Source of the DNA: Hygrophila difformis
Lineage: Eukaryota > Streptophyta > Magnoliopsida > Lamiales > Acanthaceae
Length of the DNA: 64,000 bases
Reading direction: 5' to 3'
Assembly: GCA_030278955.1 (NCBI GenBank)
Contig: JAOANR010000003.1
Location: 19,615,050-19,679,049 of the forward strand
This document shows positions 37,311 to 49,573 of the stretch, piece after piece (positions within the stretch are counted from its first letter, which is position 1; every line of letters starts with the position of its first letter). The notes beneath the pieces are model-generated. The model was not told the DNA's origin and ran no database searches. It saw only the letters and a list, made by a program, of their open reading frames with translations. The position numbers were made by a program, and so were the translations under genes.

Positions 37311-40300
37311 TGTAACACCCCCATTTTCCCTAAAAGCACAACGGAATCAAAGTGCGGGAACAAGGGATCGATGTTACCGCCACGTATTCCGGACTGCCCA
37401 GAATACGCTAAGGCTACAAGTCATTCGGAGTTGAACATATATGCTAACTGTTGAGCATATATCGTGATCTCGGAATTTTCAGAGTTTAAATAATACGCCA
37501 ATAGTGTTGCACAAGATTTTCGGAAAAAGAAAACTCATAACACTATAACGTGTAAAATGAGCTTCAAATAGGAGTTTTGGCGCATTGACCAAAAATAAGT
37601 TAACATGTCTCTTAAAAGAGCTCAATGACAACAATGTAAAAAGATAAAAGATATTCTTGGTTTAAAAAGGGAAATTTACCATACAATTTGAAGAATATCA
37701 TCGTTCGTTGCATATTAAAAGTATTGAGGGCGTAGAAACTTACATAAAAGGGTACCACCACAAATTATACGTCCTCGAGTTTAAAACAAATCATATGCCA
37801 AGTTGTTCGCCCCGACAAGGAGGTTTAAAATATTATACATAACTTGTACTTAAGATAAAGGCATTTAAAATAACCCAAACCGTGCCGATGATGCAAATGC
37901 TTACTGGTCCTTACATATGTCAAAACCTGAAAAGGATTATGAAAGTGTAGGGTCAGCGAAAAATAATCGCTGAGTAAGTAGACCCTTACTCCCGGAGGAG
38001 ATCGGGTTGCAGAAATGATTTAAAAAACAACAGTTATGGTAATGGTATGCTAAAACGAGAATATTGTGAACATAAATGCAATATTAATCTAATCCCGGGA
38101 ACAGACAATATAACAATGTGTTACCGAGAAATATAATTATCTCAGCCAACATGCCAATTGAGAGGGGTTCGTGAATCGAATACCCAGTCTCACATGCGCA
38201 TTCAAGGGTTGTGGTAAAGGTAGGAAATTTCCTTCATCCACTTGGAATAAGGAGTGGTATCGTTCCGTTTTCCCACTTTTCCCGAGTGGCATTGTATGCA
38301 CACAACGGCGGCGGTGGCGGCAAGATCCACACACAGTTCCAACCCCGTAACAATGGAATTCCCAAAATCATAGGAATTGTTGCTATAATTTATAAGGCAC
38401 ATTAAAAATAGCATACCAATAATCCAAAAACAGTAGGGAGCAATAAGCATAAATTTAAAATATAATAAAGCGGTATGTAATTTATGCTTAAGCTAAAATA
38501 AATTTGGGCTTACTCCAAAGAGTAAAAATCCACTTACTGTTACCGTAGACTTGGGGTTAACAACACAATGCAGGCGACGAGCAGTTAAATTTTCTTGTTT
38601 AACTATATTCCACAAGAAGCCTCCAATTGCAACTCTACTCCATCATCTCTCTTCCTAACTTACAATTATGCAAATAACATTCTCTTTAAAAGATTTTTCA
38701 ACAATCTCGATGAGTAATCTCATAACAAGGGCATTCAAAATGCCAAATATTATTTTTAACAATAAACTCTCATATCAATATTTCATAATGGGTTCAAAAT
38801 CACCATTTCTTCCGTGACAGTTTACACGAAACATCTTTAAAAATTCATACAGAAGGCGATTGCTCTGAAATTTAAACTGTAGATAGTCAACACATAGATG
38901 AACAACTTTTATTTTTTTATACTTTTAAAAATAAGGTACGGAAATAGGTCAAAAATTGTGATCTTTGTACAATTAACTTGCTGTCAGAATTTCAACAACA
39001 ACGGCTTACATTTCAACGAGTGTTAAAAATATCAAAACTCATAAAAAAATTCTGAAATTTTTACAGAAGGTAGATCATACATAGATAAATATTTTTTGTG
39101 AAGAAACATTTTTGGTTTGAAAATCTTAACTTGGACAAAAACGGGCATTTCAGAAAACCCCAAACTCATTCTAACTCAGTAACAGCGGATGCTTGACCAT
39201 CAGTGGGTTTAAAAATCATAACTTTCACGTAAGTCTTTTAAAAATCACAAAATTTTACAGAGAGGTACTAGACACATTTATGAACAACTTTCAAGAAGGA
39301 ATAAATGAGCGAAAAAGACCCTAAGTTAGCTTAAAATGCTCTGCAAGTTTGAGATTAAAATCTGACAGATTATCGAACAATAAATCTCCAATATACCAGA
39401 TCAATTTTGGCCTAGAAAATGAAATCCAAAATTGTTGAAATTTTACAGGCATAAACTTTAAAATGTTAGTAACAACTTTCATGCAGAAAAGTTTTTAAGA
39501 AAAACACTTTAAAGGAACCACAAAGGCTTTGTAAATCGGACACGGCTTGCTGTCAGTTTCTTTGAAATTCATACGTAAACCGTATCGATTTTTATGGATC
39601 AAACGGGGTCCAAAAATTCTAAAATTTACACAACATAATTTTCATGGTATAAGAAACAAACTCAATGAAGGAACGTTTTAGATTTGAAGGCTCTAAATAG
39701 TCGGAAAACAAAGATTATCATAACTCCGCAAGTTAGATCTTTGGGTGACAGATTTGTACATTTTACGCTTCAAGGCTCATATCTCTTAAACCTTTCGACC
39801 AAAAGATCCAAAATTTGAAATGTTGGGAATAGACTTACAGAGGATAGATGCTATGGTCCTTTGGTAGATCGTCGGGCTCCTTGTAACTACGGAAAAAACC
39901 CTTGAATCACAGTAACACTCTTTACAGGAAACTAAAAAGAAACTTGGGAGAAGGATGAAGAATAGATGAGGTGTGAGGTATGGGTTTGAGAAAGGGGGTT
40001 ATTTAAAGCCAATCTTACATCATTTACTTATTTATTTTTATTAATTTTAATTAATTATTTATTTATTTATTTATTTATTTGGCTAACTCTTCATTTTCAA
40101 TAGCTGTGTATTCCCCATTCCATTTAATACCCGCACCTCCCTCCATTATTTATTTTCTTCTCTTGTCTCCATCGGTTTTATTTTTGTTTTAATTTTTTTT
40201 TTCAATTTCTTATCCCTATCTCCGATATCAATAAAGTCCCTCCTAACTTTGCAGACATTTGTTCCCTATAATCATACCTTTCTATTAATTTATTTTATGG

Positions 40301-40851
40301 CACCACTATACCTTTATTTCTTCCAACTTGCTAGTCCAATACCATTTGTTTCTTTATCAATTATGCAAAATCCCTTTTTCTTCCTGCTTAGTCCGAATTT
40401 GGCCTCACATATTCTAATATCTTATTATTAACTTGAATCCACACTCAGGCTTTTATAAATCAAGCACTGCTTCTTCTCCAACAATGTTATTCTATAATCA
40501 AATTTAATGATCAAGGGTTTTAAATCATGACTTGGCAATTATTTTAATTTCGACTAAATTCATCCATGTGTTAGTTGTAGCTCACTAATATGGACTTAAA
40601 TAATTCGCAATATAGTTAATACTTATAAGTCACTTAAACGACCTTTTACTTAAAAGTTTTAGCTCTTTAAAGTTAGTCCACAACAAGAATCGACTTAATC
40701 TCCTCGCTTTGGAAAAGAAAAAAAAAAAACATATGATTTCCTTTCTCTAATGATAGTTAAAAATTAAATTTACAAGACGGTTTAATTTAAAATTTTGAAT
40801 AGCTATTTATTAAAAGTTAAACTTTTATTTAAAATTTTACGGAGTGTTATA
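37311..40851 (-). repeat. E4 3' LTR
   Basis: 3,541 bp. A TATA-like TTTAAATAA (minus strand, near 40005) precedes a pyrimidine-rich leader. The segment 38400-38560 is clearly related to 4480-4620 of the E1 LTR; the GC-rich part of E1 is missing here, so the U3 regions differ. Confidence 0.93.
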
Positions 40852-40866
40852 GTCTACCCTCGTTAA
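40852..40866 (-). promoter_or_regulatory. E4 polypurine tract region
   Basis: Minus strand AACGAGGGTAGAC adjoining the 3' LTR, preceded by the GAGGACGAAGCCTTATTTT box shared with E1. Confidence 0.65.
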
Positions 40867-40969
40867 AATAAGGCTTCGTCCTCGAAGCCTCTCGATAAAC
40901 TTAGGAAACACTCAGTATTATAATAAGTTGTTTAGTACAATAACATACTTCCATTACATAGTAACTGAG

Positions 40970-43900
40970 CTACTCTTCCTCCCTAATCTCGTCAAACAGT
41001 TCCGGGTATCTATCCCTTATTTCAGTTTCGACCTCCCACGTTGCATCTTTCTCGTCATGCCTTGACCACTGCACCTTTACCATTCGGATCGATTTCCGCC
41101 TAGTGATTCGCTCTCTAGAATCCAATATTCGCACGGGTCGTTCTTCATATGTCAAGTTCTCATCCAATTCGATTATTTCGGGTATCACTTCTCTTCGTGG
41201 ATCCTGATGATACTCTTTGAGTTGAGATATGTGAAACACATTATGAACTCTGGACAATTCTTTTGGTAAAGCCAACCTATAAGCCAATTGTCCAATTTTT
41301 GCGGTTATTTCAAAAGGTCCGATATATCTTGGACTCAATTTTCCGCGCTTGCCAAATCTCATTATGCCCTTCATTGGAGATACTTTAAGAAGGATTTTAT
41401 CTCCTACTTTATATTCACCAGTCCTTCGGTGCTTGTCAGCATACATTTTCTGCCTATCTTGTGCTGCCTTAATCCGTTGTTGGACTTTTTCGATTATCTT
41501 TCTCGACTCTTCAATCATCTGGGGTCCGACTTGGATCGGATCATTCTTCTCAAACCAACATAGTGGGCTACGACACTTCCTCCCATACATTGCTTCGAAC
41601 GGGGCCATACCGATGCTCGCGTGATAGCTATTATTGTACGAGAACTCTATCAGTGCCAAATGCTTTTCCCAGCTACCACCAAACTCCAGGATGCACGATC
41701 TCAACATGTCCTCTAGGGTTTGAATTGTTCTCTCAGTTTGTCCATCGGTAGTTGGGTGAAAAGCCGTGCTTAAGTTAAGCTTCGTACCAAGTGCCTCTTG
41801 AAGCTTTGTCCAAAAGTTTGATGTGAATCTCCCATCGCGGTCCGACACTATGTCATGCGGAACTCCGTGTCTCCTTACCACATTTTCCACATAGGCCTTT
41901 GCTAACTGTTCCATACTCCACTTTTCTCGCATGGGTATGAAGATAGCTGCCTTGGTTAATCTATCAACGATAACCCAAATCTTATCATATCCCGACGGCG
42001 TTCTTGGCAGTCCTGAGATAAAGTCCATCGAGATACTATCCCACTTCCATGTCGGGATTTCCAATGGTTTAACCAATCCGATGGGTTTCTTCCTTTCTGC
42101 TTTTACCTTTTGACAGATTGGACATTGCTCGACAAAATCTGCAACTTCCTTTTTCATTCGAGGCCACCAGAAGTGTTCTTTTAGATCCTTGTACAATTTG
42201 TCACCTCCCGGATGAACTGAGTATGGCGTTTCATGTCCTTCCTCCAAGATTTTCCTCTTCAACTCGGCACAGGCTTGGGGTATGCACCAACGTCCCCGAA
42301 ACTTAATACATCCATCAGCCTCAATTTGGAAATCTGATGCCTTTCCCTGTTCAATCTTGGCTTTTATTCTTTCCAACTTGACATCCCCTTGTTGCCCTGT
42401 TCGGATTTCTTCAAAGAAGTCTGGCCGGATAGTGATAGTGCTAAGAAATCTTGCTGTTGTCCCTTCATACACCAACTCAATCCCAAATTTGGCTATCTCC
42501 TGGTACAACTCAGGTGAAAGGACTTTCATGTTGGCCATGTGCGTAGCCTTTCGGCTAAGTGCATCTGCTACTACATTTGCCTTACCCTCGTGGTAAGCAA
42601 TGTCCAGATCATAGTCCTTAATCAATTCCAACCATCTCCTCTGTCGCATATTTAACTCCTTCTGAGTAAAAATATACTTTAGACTCTTATGATCGGTGTA
42701 AATCCTGCATTTCCGCCCATACAGGTAATGTCTCCATATTTTTAGAGCGAACACAACCGCTGCTAGCTCTAGGTCGTGTGTTGGATAATTTTCCTCATGA
42801 GGTCTCAACTGTCGAGATGCATAAGCTATCACTTTCCCGAGCTGCATAAGGACACACCCTAGTCCGTTCTTGGATGCATCGCTGTATACCTCAAAATCAT
42901 CCATGTCCGTAGGAAGTGTTAGGACAGGAGCTGTGGTTAACCTCTTTTTCAATGTCTCGAACGCGGCATTGCACTCCGGAGTCCATACTACCTTGCTCCC
43001 CTTTTTTAGATTTTGCGTTAACGGTCTAGCAATTTTAGAGAAGTCTTGCACAAACCGTCTGTAGTACCCTGCTAGACCAAGGAAGCTTCTTATCTCAGTC
43101 TGTGAAGTTGGAATAGGCCATTCAGCCACTGCTGATACCTTGGCCGGGTCCACCGAAATTCCTTCAGCTGACACTGTGTGTCCGAGAAAGGATACCTTGT
43201 TCAGCCAGAATTCACATTTTGATAATTTTGCATACAACTTGTGATCCCTGAGTATTTTCAAAACCTTACGTAAGTGTTCTTCGTGCTCGTGCTCCCCCTT
43301 AGAGTAGATTAAAATATCATCAATGAACACTACTACGCAGGTATCTAATAATTCACGGAACACGTCATTCATCAAACTCATGAATACTGCTGGGGCATTT
43401 GTTAATCCGAAGGACATTACCGTAAATTCATAATGTCCATATCTGGTTCGGAAAGCCGTCTTTGGAATATCCTCTTCAGCTACCCTTAGCTGGTGATATC
43501 CTGACCTTAGATCGATCTTTGAGAACGTCCTTGCTCCTTTCAATTGATCAAACAGATCATCGATCCTTGGGAGAGGGTATTTATTTTTGACAGTCACATG
43601 ATTCAGTCCGCGGTAGTCTATACATAGTCGCATGCTACCATCTTTCTTGCGGACAAACAACACTGGAGCTCCCCATGGCGACGTACTGGGTCTTATGTAA
43701 CCTTTATCAAGTAATTCTTCCAGTTGCTCTTTTAATTCTTTGCTCTCTGCAGGTGCCATCCGGCATGGGGCTTTGGACACTGGTTGGGTTCCTGGCGCCA
43801 AGTCGATGGTGAATTCTACCCCTCGGTGTGGTGGCATCCCTGGAATTTCATCTGGAAACACGTCCGGAAAGTCACGAACGACTGGGATTTGATCTAGGAC

Positions 43901-45553
43901 AATTTCCTCCGCCTGCTTGTCCTCTACGTGGCAGAGATAGATCGTATATCCTTTATTTGCTAACTTGGTTATCTTCAAAGCCGTAACGATCTTAACCGTT
44001 GGTTTTGATGGCTCCGCATATATAGACAATCTCTTCTTATTGGGGCCATACACCGTCACCTTTTGTTGAGCACAGTTGATGGTGGCCTTGTGTCGTGTTA
44101 ACCAATCCATTCCCAAAATAATGTCAAAATCTTGCAAGTCGAACTTAATCAAGTTTGCTGCAAACTCAACCCCATATATAAGAATTGGAACGTCCATGTA
44201 TCTATGAGAACAATTCACCACTTTCCCATTAGGTAAGGAAACACCTATGTTCACTGCACTAGGGGCTCTAAATCCTAGTTGTTCCGCTTTCTTACTTGCA
44301 ATGAAGGAATATGATGCTCCAGAATCAAATAAAACATATGTCGCAGAACCTTTAACTGTGAACGTACCAGCTATGACGTCGTCAGCTTCATGGAGATCAG
44401 CTCGGTTAACCACATTTAGTCGTCCTTGATTGTTCCGGGCAATCGGTGGCGGGTTCCTTTGGTTGCGGTCATGGTCTTGCTGTGGGTTCCTCGGATTCCC
44501 ATTCAAACATGCCTCCGTCTGGAAGCGACGGTCCCTCTTGAGATCTTCTCGTAGTCTATTTGCGTCCAAACGAATGCCGCAATCATTGACCATATGTCCG
44601 TTGAGGCCACATCGGTAGCAAGCACCATATGGCGGGCATACCTGCAACCAATGCCTTCTTTTGCATTTTGAGCAAGGGGATGGTATAGGGATACCATTAT
44701 CATTTCTTGGGTTGGGTCTATCGAAGTTACGACGTTGGCCAGGTTTCCCTTTGTCTTGTCTCATCTCAAAGCGCCCCTTTTTATGGGTTGTTGAGGATTG
44801 TCCGGTGTGCTCTTCCCTTCGCTTGGGCTGCCGTACTCGCTCGACTGTCATTGCTCGGTCATAAAGCTTCTGGAGGCTGAAAAACTGCTTCCCTCCTAAG
44901 CCTTCTCGGATCTCTCGGTTCAGGCCGAGTTCGAACTTCTGAGCCTGTGCATGATCGGTATTCACTAGTCCTGGGGCGAAGCGAAGGAGCTCATTGAATT
45001 TTTCATAGTAGTCATGGACAGAGTGGTTTCCTTGCCTCAGAGTGACGAACTCCTCATATTTAGCATTTTTCACGCTAGTGGAGTAGAACCTTGCACGTAG
45101 GGCCTCCTGAAATTCTGGCCAATTGACGTTCCGATCCTCCTGGTTTCGCCACCATGTACTTGCCTTGCCACTCAAGAAGAATGTAGCCACTTCCACCATC
45201 CTTTCTTCGGGGCATTGTACTGCCTCCAATAGTTTGTCAAACGCCTCAATCCAACCCTCCAATTTAGCCGGGTCCTCATGTCCGGTGTATCTGGGAGGCT
45301 GATATTTATGTATAGCCCCGATGTAGTCCGTAGGTTGTCCTTCTTGTTCTTCTTCTCTTGCCAATTGCCGTTCCACAGCGGCTCCAATAGTGAGCAACAA
45401 CTGCTCCAAACGAGCCTGTCGACCCTCCATGGGGTCTTGCCTATTGTCCACAGGGTTTGGCCCATCCTGTACGGGGTTCTGCGTATCTTCCAAGGGGTTA
45501 GGCGCAGCTGGTGGGTTTACCGGATATTTTCTCGGGCGTCCACGTGGAGGCAT
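40970..45553 (-). CDS. E4 gag-pol polyprotein (1,527 aa), intact
   Basis: The start chosen is the ATG at 45553 ([14 protein letters not shown]-hook-like); an in-frame ATG 24 nt upstream adds eight residues. Approximate positions counted from that upstream ATG: gag core 75-250; CCHC zinc knuckle at C320-C333; protease DSG at 418; reverse transcriptase 640-800 with FIDD at 751; RNase H 890-1010 ([16 protein letters not shown]); integrase HHCC zinc (H1115, H1122, C1152, C1155); DDE core D1185, D1246, E1282 with the expected 35-residue spacing; GPY/F module near 1415-1425; chromodomain 1480-1525 ([16 protein letters not shown]). All catalytic residues are present and there are no frameshifts or stops. 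It should supply RNA binding, particle formation, DNA synthesis and integration. Confidence 0.96.
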   Translation of the reverse strand: MPPRGRPRKYPVNPPAAPNPLEDTQNPVQDGPNPVDNRQDPMEGRQARLEQLLLTIGAAVERQLAREEEQEGQPTDYIGAIHKYQPPRYTGHEDPAKLEGWIEAFDKLLEAVQCPEERMVEVATFFLSGKASTWWRNQEDRNVNWPEFQEALRARFYSTSVKNAKYEEFVTLRQGNHSVHDYYEKFNELLRFAPGLVNTDHAQAQKFELGLNREIREGLGGKQFFSLQKLYDRAMTVERVRQPKRREEHTGQSSTTHKKGRFEMRQDKGKPGQRRNFDRPNPRNDNGIPIPSPCSKCKRRHWLQVCPPYGACYRCGLNGHMVNDCGIRLDANRLREDLKRDRRFQTEACLNGNPRNPQQDHDRNQRNPPPIARNNQGRLNVVNRADLHEADDVIAGTFTVKGSATYVLFDSGASYSFIASKKAEQLGFRAPSAVNIGVSLPNGKVVNCSHRYMDVPILIYGVEFAANLIKFDLQDFDIILGMDWLTRHKATINCAQQKVTVYGPNKKRLSIYAEPSKPTVKIVTALKITKLANKGYTIYLCHVEDKQAEEIVLDQIPVVRDFPDVFPDEIPGMPPHRGVEFTIDLAPGTQPVSKAPCRMAPAESKELKEQLEELLDKGYIRPSTSPWGAPVLFVRKKDGSMRLCIDYRGLNHVTVKNKYPLPRIDDLFDQLKGARTFSKIDLRSGYHQLRVAEEDIPKTAFRTRYGHYEFTVMSFGLTNAPAVFMSLMNDVFRELLDTCVVVFIDDILIYSKGEHEHEEHLRKVLKILRDHKLYAKLSKCEFWLNKVSFLGHTVSAEGISVDPAKVSAVAEWPIPTSQTEIRSFLGLAGYYRRFVQDFSKIARPLTQNLKKGSKVVWTPECNAAFETLKKRLTTAPVLTLPTDMDDFEVYSDASKNGLGCVLMQLGKVIAYASRQLRPHEENYPTHDLELAAVVFALKIWRHYLYGRKCRIYTDHKSLKYIFTQKELNMRQRRWLELIKDYDLDIAYHEGKANVVADALSRKATHMANMKVLSPELYQEIAKFGIELVYEGTTARFLSTITIRPDFFEEIRTGQQGDVKLERIKAKIEQGKASDFQIEADGCIKFRGRWCIPQACAELKRKILEEGHETPYSVHPGGDKLYKDLKEHFWWPRMKKEVADFVEQCPICQKVKAERKKPIGLVKPLEIPTWKWDSISMDFISGLPRTPSGYDKIWVIVDRLTKAAIFIPMREKWSMEQLAKAYVENVVRRHGVPHDIVSDRDGRFTSNFWTKLQEALGTKLNLSTAFHPTTDGQTERTIQTLEDMLRSCILEFGGSWEKHLALIEFSYNNSYHASIGMAPFEAMYGRKCRSPLCWFEKNDPIQVGPQMIEESRKIIEKVQQRIKAAQDRQKMYADKHRRTGEYKVGDKILLKVSPMKGIMRFGKRGKLSPRYIGPFEITAKIGQLAYRLALPKELSRVHNVFHISQLKEYHQDPRREVIPEIIELDENLTYEERPVRILDSRERITRRKSIRMVKVQWSRHDEKDATWEVETEIRDRYPELFDEIREEE

Positions 45554-45729
45554 CTGAAAAACAACAAATAACCCCAACTCTAAAAATTTACGGCATAACC
45601 TTATATTAAGTAAGTAATATATAAAAGGTCAGAAATCATAATAATGATACGTCGATTTCCTATATATCGGGGGAAAGGGGTCGTCGTCATATGGAGGAAC
45701 TCTAGTCAAAATGAACTTGTAAAAAAAAA

Positions 45730-46000
45730 AAAAAAAAATTCTGCTCGTGCCTATATGCATATGTGTGTGTTCCCGTCCCCAAATATAACTAAAATACTTG
45801 GCATACTTTTCAAAATATTTTCGTGCGAAAATTTCAAAAATTTAAATGCACTACTACTTAAAGCAAAAATGCTTTTCTTTTTTTTTTTGGCGCAAAATTT
45901 TAAATGCACTACTTTACATAGCAATAATGCTTTCAAAATAATTTCTTGTCCGAAATTTAATATAATATAAATGCACCATTTCCATAGAGCAAAACCGCTC
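45730..46000 (-). repeat. E4 leader with repeated hairpin units
   Basis: Several GTGCATTTAAA...-type units between primer site and gag, matching the E1 leader in order and spacing, followed by the ATGCATATAGGCACGAGCAG block. Interrupted by a poly-T/A run at 45721-45738. Confidence 0.65.
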
Positions 46001-46008
46001 TGATACCA
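45997..46008 (-). promoter_or_regulatory. E4 primer-binding site
   Basis: Minus strand TGGTATCAGAGC, 3 nt from the 5' LTR. Confidence 0.9.
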
Positions 46009-46011
46009 AAC

Positions 46012-49000
46012 TGTAACACCCCCATTTTCCCTAAAAGCACAACGGAATCAAAGTGCGGGAACAAGGGATCGATGTTACCGCCACGTATTCCGGACTGCCC
46101 AGAATACGCTAAGGCTAGCTCACATCATTTTACAAGTCATTCGGAGTTGAACATATATGCTAACTGTTGAGCATATATCGTGATCTCGGAATTTTCAGAG
46201 TTTAAATAATACGCCAATAGTGTTGCACAAGATTTTCGGAAAAAGAAAACTCATAACACTATAACGTGTAAAATGAGCTTCAAATAGGAGTTTTGGCGCA
46301 TTGACCAAAAATAAGTTAACATGTCTCTTAAAAGAGCTCAATGACAACAATGTAAAAAGATAAAAGATATTCTTGGTTTAAAAAGGGAAATTTACCATAC
46401 AATTTGAAGAATATCATCGTTCGTTGCATATTAAAAGTATTGAGGGCGTAGAAACTTACATAAAAGGGTACCACCACAAATTATACGTCCTCGAGTTTAA
46501 AACAAATCATATGCCAAGTTGTTCGCCCCGACAAGGAGGTTTAAAATATTATACATAACTTGTACTTAAGATAAAGGCATTTAAAATAACCCAAACCGTG
46601 CCGATGATGCAAATGCTTACTGGTCCTTACATATGTCAAAACCTGAAAAGGATTATGAAAGTGTAGGGTCAGCGAAAAATAATCGCTGAGTAAGTAGACC
46701 CTTACTCCCGGAGGAGATCGGGTTGCAGAAATGATTTAAAAAACAACAGTTATGGTAATGGTATGCTAAAACGAGAATATTGTGAACATAAATGCAATAT
46801 TAATCTAATCCCGGGAACAGACAATATAACAATATGTGTTACCGAGAAATATAATTATCTCAGCCAATATGCCAATTGAGAGGGGTTCGTGAATCGAATA
46901 CCCAGTCTCACATGCGCATTCAAGGGTTGTGGTAAAGGTAGGAAATTTCCTTCATCCACTTGGAATAAGGAGTGGTATCGTTCCGTTTTCCCACTTTTCC
47001 CGAGTGGCATTGTATGCACACAACGGCGGCGGTGGCGGCAAGATCCACACACAGTTCCAACCCCGTAACAATGGAATTCCCAAAATCATAGGAATTGTTG
47101 CTATAATTTATAAGGCACATTAAAAATAGCATACCAATAATCCAAAAACAGTAGGGAGCAATAAGCATAAATTTAAAATATAATAAAGCGGTATGTAATT
47201 TATGCTTAAGCTAAAATAAATTTGGGCTTACTCCAAAGAGTAAAAATCCACTTACTGTTACCGTAGACTTGGGGTTAACAACACAATGCAGGCGACGAGC
47301 AGTTAAATTTTCTTGTTTAACTATATTCCACAAGAAGCCTCCAATTGCAACTCTACTCCATCATCTCTCTTCCTAACTTACAATTATGCAAATAACATTC
47401 TCTTTAAAAGATTTTTCAACAATCTCGATGAGTAATCTCATAACAAGGGCATTCAAAATGCCAAATATTATTTTTAACAATAAACTCTCATATCAATATT
47501 TCATAATGGGTTCAAAATCACCATTTCTTCCGTGACAGTTTACACGAAACATCTTTAAAAATTCATACAGAAGGCGATTGCTCTGAAATTTAAACTGTAG
47601 ATAGTCAACACATAGATGAACAACTTTTATTTTTTTTATACTTTTAAAAATAAGGTACGGAAATAGGTCAAAAATTGTGATCTTTGTACAATTAACTTGC
47701 TGTCAGAATTTCAACAACAACGGCTTACATTTCAACGAGTGTTAAAAATATCAAAACTCATAAAAAAATTCTGAAATTTTTACAGAAGGTAGATCATACA
47801 TGGATAAATATTTTTCGTGAAGAAACATTTTTGGTTTGAAAATCTTAACTTGGACAAAAACGGGCATTTCAGAAAACCCCAAACTCATTCTAACTCAGTA
47901 ACAGCGGATGCTTGACCATCAGTGGGTTTAAAAATCATAACTTTCACGTACGTCTTTTAAAAATCACAAAATTTTACAGAGAGGTACTAGACACATTTAT
48001 GAACAACTTTCAAGAAGGAATAAATGAGCGAAAAAGACCTAAGTTAGCTTAAAATGCTCTGCAAGTTTGAGATTAAAATCTGACAGATTATCGAACAATA
48101 AATCTCCAATATACCAGATCAATTTTGGCCTAGAAAATGAAATCCAAAATTGTTGAAATTTTACAGGCATAAACTTTAAAATGTTAATAACAACTTTCAT
48201 GCAGAAAAGTTTTTAAGAAAAACACTTTAAAGGAACCACAAAGGCTTTGTAAATTGGACACGGCTTGCTGTCAGTTTCTTTGAAATTCATACGTAAACCG
48301 TATCGATTTTTATGGATCAAACGGGGTCCAAAAATTCTAAAATTTACACAACATAATTTTCATGGTATAAGAAACAAACTCAATGAAGGAACGTTTTAGA
48401 TTTGAAGGCTCTAAATAGTCGGAAAACAAAGATTATCATAACTCCGCAAGTTAGATCTTTGGGTGACAGATTTGTACATTTTACGCTTCAAGGCTCATAT
48501 CTCTTAAACCTTTCGACCAAAAGAACCAAAATTTGAAATGTTGGGAATAGACTTACAGAGGATAGATGCTATGGTCCTTTGGTAGATCGTCGGGCTCCTT
48601 GTAACTACGGAAAAACCCTTGAATCACAGTAACACTCTTTACAGGAAACTAAAAAGAAACTTGGGAGAAGGATGAAGAATAGATGAGGTGTGAGGTATGG
48701 GTTTGAGAAAGGGGGTTATTTAAAGCCAATCTTACATCATTTACTTATTTATTTTTATTAATTTTAATTAATTAATTATTTATTTATTTATTTATTTGGC
48801 TAACTCTTCATTTTCAATAGCTGTGTATTCCCCATTCCATTTAATACCCGCACCTCCCTCCATTATTTATTTTCTTCTCTTGTCTCCATCGGTTTTATTT
48901 TTGTTTTAATTTTTTTTTTCAATTTCTTATCCCTATCTCCGATATCAATAAAGTCCCTCCTAACTTTGCAGACATTTGTTCCCTATAATCATACCTTTCT

Positions 49001-49568
49001 ATTAATTTATTTTATGGCACCACTATACCTTTATTTCTTCCAACTTGCTAGTCCAATACCATTTGTTTCTTTATCAATTATGCAAAATCCCTTTTTCTTC
49101 CTGCTTAGTCCGAATTTGGCCTCACATATTCTAATATCTTATTATTAACTTGAATCCATACTCATGCTTTTATAAATCAAGCACTGCTTCTTCTCCAACA
49201 ATGTTATTCTATAATCAAATTTAATGATCAAGGGTTTTAAATCATGACTTGGCAATTATTTTAATTTCGACTAAATTCATCCATGTGTTAGTTGTAGCTC
49301 ACTAATATGGACTTAAATAATTCGCAATATAGTTAATACTTATAAGTCACTTAAACGACCTTTTACTTAAAAGTTTTAGCTCTTTAAAGTTAGTCCACAA
49401 CAAGAATCGACTTAATCTCCTCGCTTTGGAAAAGAAAAAAAAAAAACATATGATTTCCTTTCTCTAATGATAGTTAAAAATTAAATTTACAAGACGGTTT
49501 AATTTAAAATTTTGAATAGCTATTTATTAAAAGTTAAACTTTTATTTAAAATTTTACGGAGTGTTATA
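46012..49568 (-). repeat. E4 5' LTR
   Basis: 3,557 bp, near-identical pair of 37311-40851, including the 16 bp (around 46116-46131) missing from the other copy. Confidence 0.93.
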
Positions 49569-49573
49569 GTGAT

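Larger units (their letters stand above)
37311..49568 (-). mobile_element. E4: intact autonomous Ty3/gypsy chromodomain retrotransposon
   Basis: A minus-strand element of 12,258 bp with 5' LTR 46012-49568 and 3' LTR 37311-40851. TSD gtgat at 37306-37310 and 49569-49573. It has primer site, polypurine tract and one uninterrupted gag-pol frame. LTR termini in sense are TATAACAC...GTGTTACA. Visible LTR differences include a 16-bp gap in the 3' LTR near 37413 plus a dozen or so small changes. Inserted in a coding exon of the Ulp1 gene. Domain order and chromodomain indicate a chromovirus, probably Tekay/Del (inference). It is the best candidate source of enzymes for E1. Confidence 0.95.

Noticed and set aside
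41288..45571. Numerous plus-strand open frames of 60-104 codons
   Set aside because: Antisense shadows of the E4 gag-pol frame.
2205..49568. Endogenous pararetrovirus
   Set aside because: Integrase, LTRs and TSDs are present and no movement protein or coat signature was found; these are Ty3/gypsy retrotransposons.
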